Shown here in pieces: positions 32,098-36,258 of a stretch of 36,258 nucleotides of DNA. Both the position numbers and the translations under genes were made by a program. The DNA comes from Bacteroidales bacterium. GTDB lineage: Bacteria > Bacteroidota > Bacteroidia > Bacteroidales > Muribaculaceae. Location: contig CAADVV010000322.1 in the NCBI GenBank assembly GCA_900752535.1, positions 1 through 36,258 of the forward strand, written 5' to 3'. The notes beneath the pieces are model-generated. The model worked only from the letters and a program-made list of their open reading frames with translations. It had not been told where the DNA came from and made no database searches. Position 1 is the stretch's first letter. Each line of letters opens with the position of its first letter.

Positions 32098-33549
32098 ATG
32101 GTATTTTCAGACCTGTTTTTTCTCTTTGTCTTTCTACCGGCATTCATGCTGCTATACTGGACAGCGTCGGCTGTCGACCGGCGTCTGCTGACTCGCCATG
32201 ACTCCGATGGTCCGAGCCATCTGGGGCGCAACATCGTGCTGGTTACCTTCTCGCTGCTGTTTTATGCCTGGGGCGAGCCGATCTATGTCTTCCTGATGCT
32301 CATCAGCGTCGCCGTCAACTATTTCGCAGGTATGATGATATCTTCGGCGCATCACTATCGCCGCGCGACGCTCATAGCCGGTCTGACAGCCAACATCGCC
32401 ATTCTCGCCACATTCAAATATCTGGGCTTCTTTGCCGGCATCCTGCGCGACATCGGTCTTAATGTGCGTGTGCCGGAGATAGCCCTGCCAATCGGCATCA
32501 GCTTCTATATCTTCCAGTCGATTTCATATCTCGTCGACGTCTATCGCATGGAAGCGCCGGCCCAGCGCCGCTACGGCGACCTGCTGCTCTACATCTCGAT
32601 GTTTCCCCAGTTGATAGCCGGACCCATCGTGCGCTACACCACCGTCGCCAACGAAATCAATAACCGCATCGTGACAGCCGCCGACATCTCCGACGGCATC
32701 TTCCGCTTTCTGATAGGCTTGGGAAAGAAGGTGATTCTTGCCAACCAGTTCTCGGAGATAGCCGACCAGTTTCTCAAAAACGGGCTCGACTCGCTGTCCA
32801 CCGCCGGAGCCTGGATTGGAGTCGTGGCTTTCACCTTCCAGATTTATTTCGACTTCTCGGGCTACTCAGACATGGCCATCGGCATCGGCCGCTGCCTGGG
32901 ATTCCATTTCAACGAAAATTTCGACCATCCCTATTGCTCCCGGTCAATCACCGAATTCTGGCGCCGGTGGCATATGTCGCTCGGCTCGTTCTTCCGCGAC
33001 TATGTCTACATCCCCCTCGGCGGCAACCGTGCCCACCAGTTCCTCAACATCCTCGTGGTCTGGGTACTGACCGGCATGTGGCACGGTGCGAGCTGGAACT
33101 TCATCATATGGGGTCTTTACTTCGGACTGATTGTGGTTGTCGAGAAATTCACTATCATCCCTTGGAGACGCCACATACCGCGGCCGCTGCTCCATGTCTA
33201 CTCCCTGCTGCTGATTGTCATCGGCTGGGGTATATTCTATTTCGACGACCTCGGCCGTATGGGCGTCTTCTTCAGCGCCTTCATCGGGCACGCCGAACTC
33301 CTGAACGACTTCACGGCCGAAAGCGCCATTTTCAATCACTTCTGGCTATGGATGGCCGCCATAGTCTTCTGTATGCCCGTGCGCCGTCTCTGCGCCTCTC
33401 TGCCCGGACGCGTCTTCAGCCACGGAAGCGCCACGGCCCTCAACATATCGCTCGCATCGCGCATCATCATCTCGGCCGTGGCGCTGATTGTCAGCGTGGC
33501 CCTGCTGATTGGCGCCACAAACAACGCATTTCTTTATACAAGATTCTGA
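32098..33549 (+). CDS. MBOAT O-acyltransferase (AlgI-like)
   Basis: 483 aa with about ten hydrophobic membrane segments. Hallmarks of the AlgI/PatA/DltB-type MBOAT family are present: ISFYIFQSISYLVDVYR (about 134-150), FPQLIAGPIVRY, the region TEFWRRWHMSLGSFFRDYVY (His292) with IPLGGN, and the invariant His329 in MWHGASWN. These proteins move acetyl groups across the cytoplasmic membrane for O-acetylation of extracellular polysaccharides. The stop overlaps the start of the next gene (TGATG), so translation is coupled to the DHHW partner, as in alginate-type systems. Confidence 0.95.
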   Translation: MVFSDLFFLFVFLPAFMLLYWTASAVDRRLLTRHDSDGPSHLGRNIVLVTFSLLFYAWGEPIYVFLMLISVAVNYFAGMMISSAHHYRRATLIAGLTANIAILATFKYLGFFAGILRDIGLNVRVPEIALPIGISFYIFQSISYLVDVYRMEAPAQRRYGDLLLYISMFPQLIAGPIVRYTTVANEINNRIVTAADISDGIFRFLIGLGKKVILANQFSEIADQFLKNGLDSLSTAGAWIGVVAFTFQIYFDFSGYSDMAIGIGRCLGFHFNENFDHPYCSRSITEFWRRWHMSLGSFFRDYVYIPLGGNRAHQFLNILVVWVLTGMWHGASWNFIIWGLYFGLIVVVEKFTIIPWRRHIPRPLLHVYSLLLIVIGWGIFYFDDLGRMGVFFSAFIGHAELLNDFTAESAIFNHFWLWMAAIVFCMPVRRLCASLPGRVFSHGSATALNISLASRIIISAVALIVSVALLIGATNNAFLYTRF

Positions 33550-34682
33550 TGAACAAGAAACTGACCTTAGCTATCATATTTCTCGCCCCGGTCTTCACGA
33601 CCGGAGCGCAATCTGACTTCGATGTCGAACAGCTCAGAGAGGACATCGCCCTTGTCGGCAACACCGACTATGGCGGCGAGGCTCCCGACCTGACCGACCT
33701 GAAAACCGGTTATATCCCTTTTGACTATCACAACACCGTCACGGGCAACTCGCCGTGGCGCAAGACACCGCGCGGAATGCTCGTCATAGGCACGGGGGAC
33801 ACCCTGCGCGCCATCGACCGCTTCAGCGGCACGGCTACGGCTGCCCGCGGATATGCCGACGCCGTCAACCGCTACCACCGGATTTTCGGCGACAGCGTGA
33901 CCGTCTGGTGTATGCCCATACCGACCTCAGCGGCCTTCTATACACCCGACGACGCCGGCGACAGTCCGGCAGCCACTCACCGGTTCATCAAAAACATGTT
34001 TGACGACCTCGACCCCGGAGTCAGATCCATCGACCTCTTTCCGGTATTGGCCGCCCACGCCGCCGAACCAATCTACTCGCGCACCGACCACCACTGGGCT
34101 CCGTTAGGCGCCTACTACGCCGCCCGCGCTTTCGCCACACTCGCCGACGTGCCCTTTGCAGACCTTTCAGACTATGAGCGCCACGTGATACCCGGCTATG
34201 TCGGCACTATGGCAAAATTCGCCGGCGACGCCTCCATAAAGCGTGCTCCGGAAGATTTCGTCTACTATACCCCGCTCAACACCGACGTCGAGACAACCTA
34301 TATCACCTATCATCTCGACCGCGGACGCCGCCATGTCATCTCCGAGACAGAGCCTGAGAAAGGGAAATTCTTTCTGAATTTCAAAGGCGTCTCGTCATAC
34401 TGCACATTCATGGGCGGCGACCAGAAACTGACGAAAGTTGTGACTCCGGTCAAAAACGGACGGCGGCTCGTCATCCTGAAAGATAGTTTCGGCAACGCCA
34501 TCGCGGGCTATCTCTTCAACTCGTTCGAGGAGATTCACGTGATTGATTGCCGCTATTTCACCAAAAACATGAAGGACTATATCCGCGACAACCGGATAAC
34601 AGACATACTTTTCGCCAACAATGTGGGACACGCTGCGAGCGCCCGCACCTACGAGATGTATGAACACTATCTCGACCAATGA
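33549..34682 (+). CDS. DHHW-family protein, secreted, copy 1
   Basis: 377 aa from the ATG at 33549, which overlaps the MBOAT stop; an open frame reaches back to 32934 but lies inside the MBOAT gene. Signal peptide MNKKLTLAIIFLAPVFTTGA. The defining motif RTDHHWAPLGAYYAA has Asp180-His-His-Trp183, and KDSFGNA lies near the C-terminus. DHHW proteins are partners of MBOAT acyltransferases and resemble AlgJ/AlgX, probably carrying out acetyl transfer to the glycan in the periplasm. Its stop overlaps the next start by 4 nt. It lacks the N-terminal membrane helix present in copy 2. Confidence 0.9.
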   Translation: MNKKLTLAIIFLAPVFTTGAQSDFDVEQLREDIALVGNTDYGGEAPDLTDLKTGYIPFDYHNTVTGNSPWRKTPRGMLVIGTGDTLRAIDRFSGTATAARGYADAVNRYHRIFGDSVTVWCMPIPTSAAFYTPDDAGDSPAATHRFIKNMFDDLDPGVRSIDLFPVLAAHAAEPIYSRTDHHWAPLGAYYAARAFATLADVPFADLSDYERHVIPGYVGTMAKFAGDASIKRAPEDFVYYTPLNTDVETTYITYHLDRGRRHVISETEPEKGKFFLNFKGVSSYCTFMGGDQKLTKVVTPVKNGRRLVILKDSFGNAIAGYLFNSFEEIHVIDCRYFTKNMKDYIRDNRITDILFANNVGHAASARTYEMYEHYLDQ

Positions 34683-36202
34683 AACGTGAGCACATCTTCC
34701 TCATCACGATAGGCGTCATCTTCGCGGCACTGACGGCTTTGTTCACCCTCTTTCCGCGCAGCCGATACTCCGAGCTCGAGAAGCGTGAGCTGACCGCGTT
34801 TCCGGAGTTCAGCGCCGACGCGCTTTTCGGAGGCTCGTTCACCCGCGACGTATCGTCGTGGTTCAGCGACTCCGAGCCCTATCGCGACCGCTTCCTTGCC
34901 TTCAGCATGATGCTTAAAGACAAACTGGGGCTCAAGCTGTCTGAGGAAGATAATGTGACCTTTCACGCCGAATCGGCTCCGTCAGAAGCTGCCCTCGGCC
35001 CCCGCCACGGCGACCCCGACATAGCCGACATTGCCACCATCGGCGCCGCCGAGACAGCCAAAGTGGCCGCGGCGGGCATCATTGTGGCCGGCAGAGAGCC
35101 GAACGTGCGCGCCATGATGGTCTATGGCGGACTCCCCGCCGGAGGGGCCGAATGGGCCGCAACCGCCAATTTCTATCGCCGCACACTCGGCAAAGATGTC
35201 AACATCTATTGTATGGTCATACCTACCCCGATTGAATACTACTGCCCCGACCGTGTCAGGGAACGTTCAAAGCGCCAGCTGCCGACCATACGCAACATAT
35301 ACTCGAAACTTGACGACGATGTGTGCGCGGTTGATGTCTACACAGTCTTAGGCAAACACGCATCGGAGGCTATCTACCATCGCACCGACCATCACTGGAC
35401 ACCGTTGGGCGCCTATTACGCCGCACAGAAGGTAGCGCAGCTTGCCCGGGTGCCCTTCGCTCCCCTGAACCGTTTCGACCGTCACGTCAGGCCCGGTTTC
35501 GTAGGCTCGATGTATGGCTACTCAAAAGACATTGCGGTCAGAAACTCGCCCGAAGACTTTGTATGGTTCACCCCGAAAGACTCTTCCTATACCACCACAT
35601 ATGTCAGCTATTCGCTCAACAGCGACTACAAGGTGACCGGTAAGTCCGCACCTATCCGCGGCGAGCTGATTATGAGCCGCACCTTTACCGGCGGAACATC
35701 CTACAGCATGTTTCTCGGAGGCGACGCCAGACTGGCAAAGATTGTCACGCGGCTTCACAACGGTCGCCGTCTGGTGATTATCAAAGACAGTTTCGGCAAC
35801 GCGCTGCCTCCGTTCTTCTTAGGGTCATTCGAGCAAATCCATGTGGTTGACCACCGTTACTTCACCGACAATCTGAAACGCTACATCCGAGACAACAAAA
35901 TCACCGATGTGCTGATTGTCAACAACATTTTCAATGCCTATTCCCCAGGAGTGGCCGGAGCTATAAAACGGCTACTGACCCAACAGCCCGGCTCGTCGCT
36001 CAACGAAGCCGTCAACAGCTCTTCCCCAAAAAAGGAAACAAAGAAAAACGAAGAAAAAGAGACTGAAGACACTCCGCAGCCCTCACAGACTCCGGCAACG
36101 GAGCCTGCAATCAAAACCACTCCGGAGCCGAGGCCTGAACCGACGTCGCCCGACAGTGTCGGCTGTGTACTTTCAAAATCGAAGTGCAAAAACTTTGATT
36201 AG
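34679..36202 (+). CDS. DHHW-family protein, membrane-anchored, copy 2
   Basis: 507 aa. A membrane helix (residues 5-25) is followed by SRYSELEKRELTAFPEFS, a segment common to AlgJ-like proteins. The motif RTDHHWTPLGAYYAA (Asp237 to Trp240) and KDSFGNA mirror copy 1, and much of the central region aligns with it, so the two are diverged tandem paralogues. After about residue 440 comes a low-complexity tail, first Lys/Glu-rich then Thr/Pro/Glu-rich, ending with a Cys- and Lys-rich tip; its role is unknown. The ATG overlaps the stop of copy 1 (ATGA). It probably works with the MBOAT protein in the same membrane complex. Confidence 0.9.
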   Translation: MKREHIFLITIGVIFAALTALFTLFPRSRYSELEKRELTAFPEFSADALFGGSFTRDVSSWFSDSEPYRDRFLAFSMMLKDKLGLKLSEEDNVTFHAESAPSEAALGPRHGDPDIADIATIGAAETAKVAAAGIIVAGREPNVRAMMVYGGLPAGGAEWAATANFYRRTLGKDVNIYCMVIPTPIEYYCPDRVRERSKRQLPTIRNIYSKLDDDVCAVDVYTVLGKHASEAIYHRTDHHWTPLGAYYAAQKVAQLARVPFAPLNRFDRHVRPGFVGSMYGYSKDIAVRNSPEDFVWFTPKDSSYTTTYVSYSLNSDYKVTGKSAPIRGELIMSRTFTGGTSYSMFLGGDARLAKIVTRLHNGRRLVIIKDSFGNALPPFFLGSFEQIHVVDHRYFTDNLKRYIRDNKITDVLIVNNIFNAYSPGVAGAIKRLLTQQPGSSLNEAVNSSSPKKETKKNEEKETEDTPQPSQTPATEPAIKTTPEPRPEPTSPDSVGCVLSKSKCKNFD

Positions 36203-36258
36203 AAAATAAAAAAGACCTCACTCCTCTCGGAGGGGGATGCCCAAGCGGCGGGGGCGCC

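Noticed and set aside
32934..33548. N-terminal extension of the first DHHW protein
   Set aside because: The extension lies wholly inside the MBOAT gene, and a signal peptide starts at 33549, directly coupled to the MBOAT stop.
36222..36258. Start of a tRNA-Ser/Leu-like sequence (GATGCCCAAGCGGC) at the right edge
   Set aside because: The acceptor stem does not start as expected and the rest of the molecule is outside the window; it could not be verified.
1..36258. CRISPR array or prophage
   Set aside because: No regularly spaced repeats and no phage structural or lysis genes were seen; the only integrase belongs to the mobilizable transposon.

Overview
The window looks like a chromosome segment of a gut Bacteroidales, probably near Muribaculaceae/Bacteroides. 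Supporting signs are promoter elements of the Bacteroides type (TAnnTTTG at -7, TTTG or TTG at -33), BspA-like leucine-rich surface proteins, C-terminal tails resembling type IX sorting domains, a DcaP-like porin and a GDE/GT4/GH57 glycogen operon. The core is GC-rich. A block of about 12 kb (about 3586-15674) is clearly more AT-rich and is an inserted mobilizable transposon. No database was searched, so the species is inference.

Left flank (1-3590), all on the minus strand: a DUF6452-like lipoprotein (cut by the window edge), a nitroreductase, a small lipoprotein, a frameshifted BspA-like gene (LRR-A) and the 3' piece of a second BspA-like gene (LRR-B).

Mobile element (about 3586-15674): a cfxA-carrying, Tn4555-type mobilizable transposon. 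From left to right it holds a truncated Abi_2/HEPN fragment, a 360-bp MITE-like insertion, an intact IS4-family element, cfxA (class A beta-lactamase), a MobV-type relaxase with a hairpin-rich probable oriT, a primase-like protein, a RepA-like helicase, an excisionase-like HTH protein, a membrane protein, a tyrosine integrase and a zinc-ribbon/multi-HTH protein. It is inserted inside LRR-B, whose 5' part continues at 15675-16796. Both the MITE and the IS4 element landed just upstream of cfxA. The IS end places a TTTG box exactly 20 nt upstream of the resident TACCTTTG box, which suggests a hybrid promoter driving the resistance gene.

Right flank (16856-19009, minus strand): a Crp/Fnr-like regulator and two genes for secreted surface proteins, one of them frameshifted. 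A remnant of the regulator's 3' end next to LRR-A shows that the regulator/LRR unit was duplicated in tandem before the transposon arrived.

19162-23886 (plus strand): glycogen/alpha-glucan operon with debranching enzyme, GT4 glycosyltransferase and a GH57 protein that keeps the nucleophile but has serine at the expected acid/base position. 24002-28192: a large secreted protein (minus), an NlpC/P60 peptidase (plus) and a cysteine-free sirtuin (minus) whose 3' end overlaps the peptidase. 28564-30914: a DcaP-like porin and a glutaminase-fold protein lacking the catalytic serine. 31262-36202 (plus): a tightly packed surface-glycan O-acetylation operon with SGNH hydrolase, MBOAT acyltransferase and two DHHW proteins.

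The most unusual points are the doubly invaded cfxA promoter, the twin broken BspA genes with lesions at matching positions, a ~70-bp control sequence duplicated within the transposon, the degenerate glutaminase and GH57 active sites, and a pair of orientation-conserved terminator-like hairpins with nearly the same loop.
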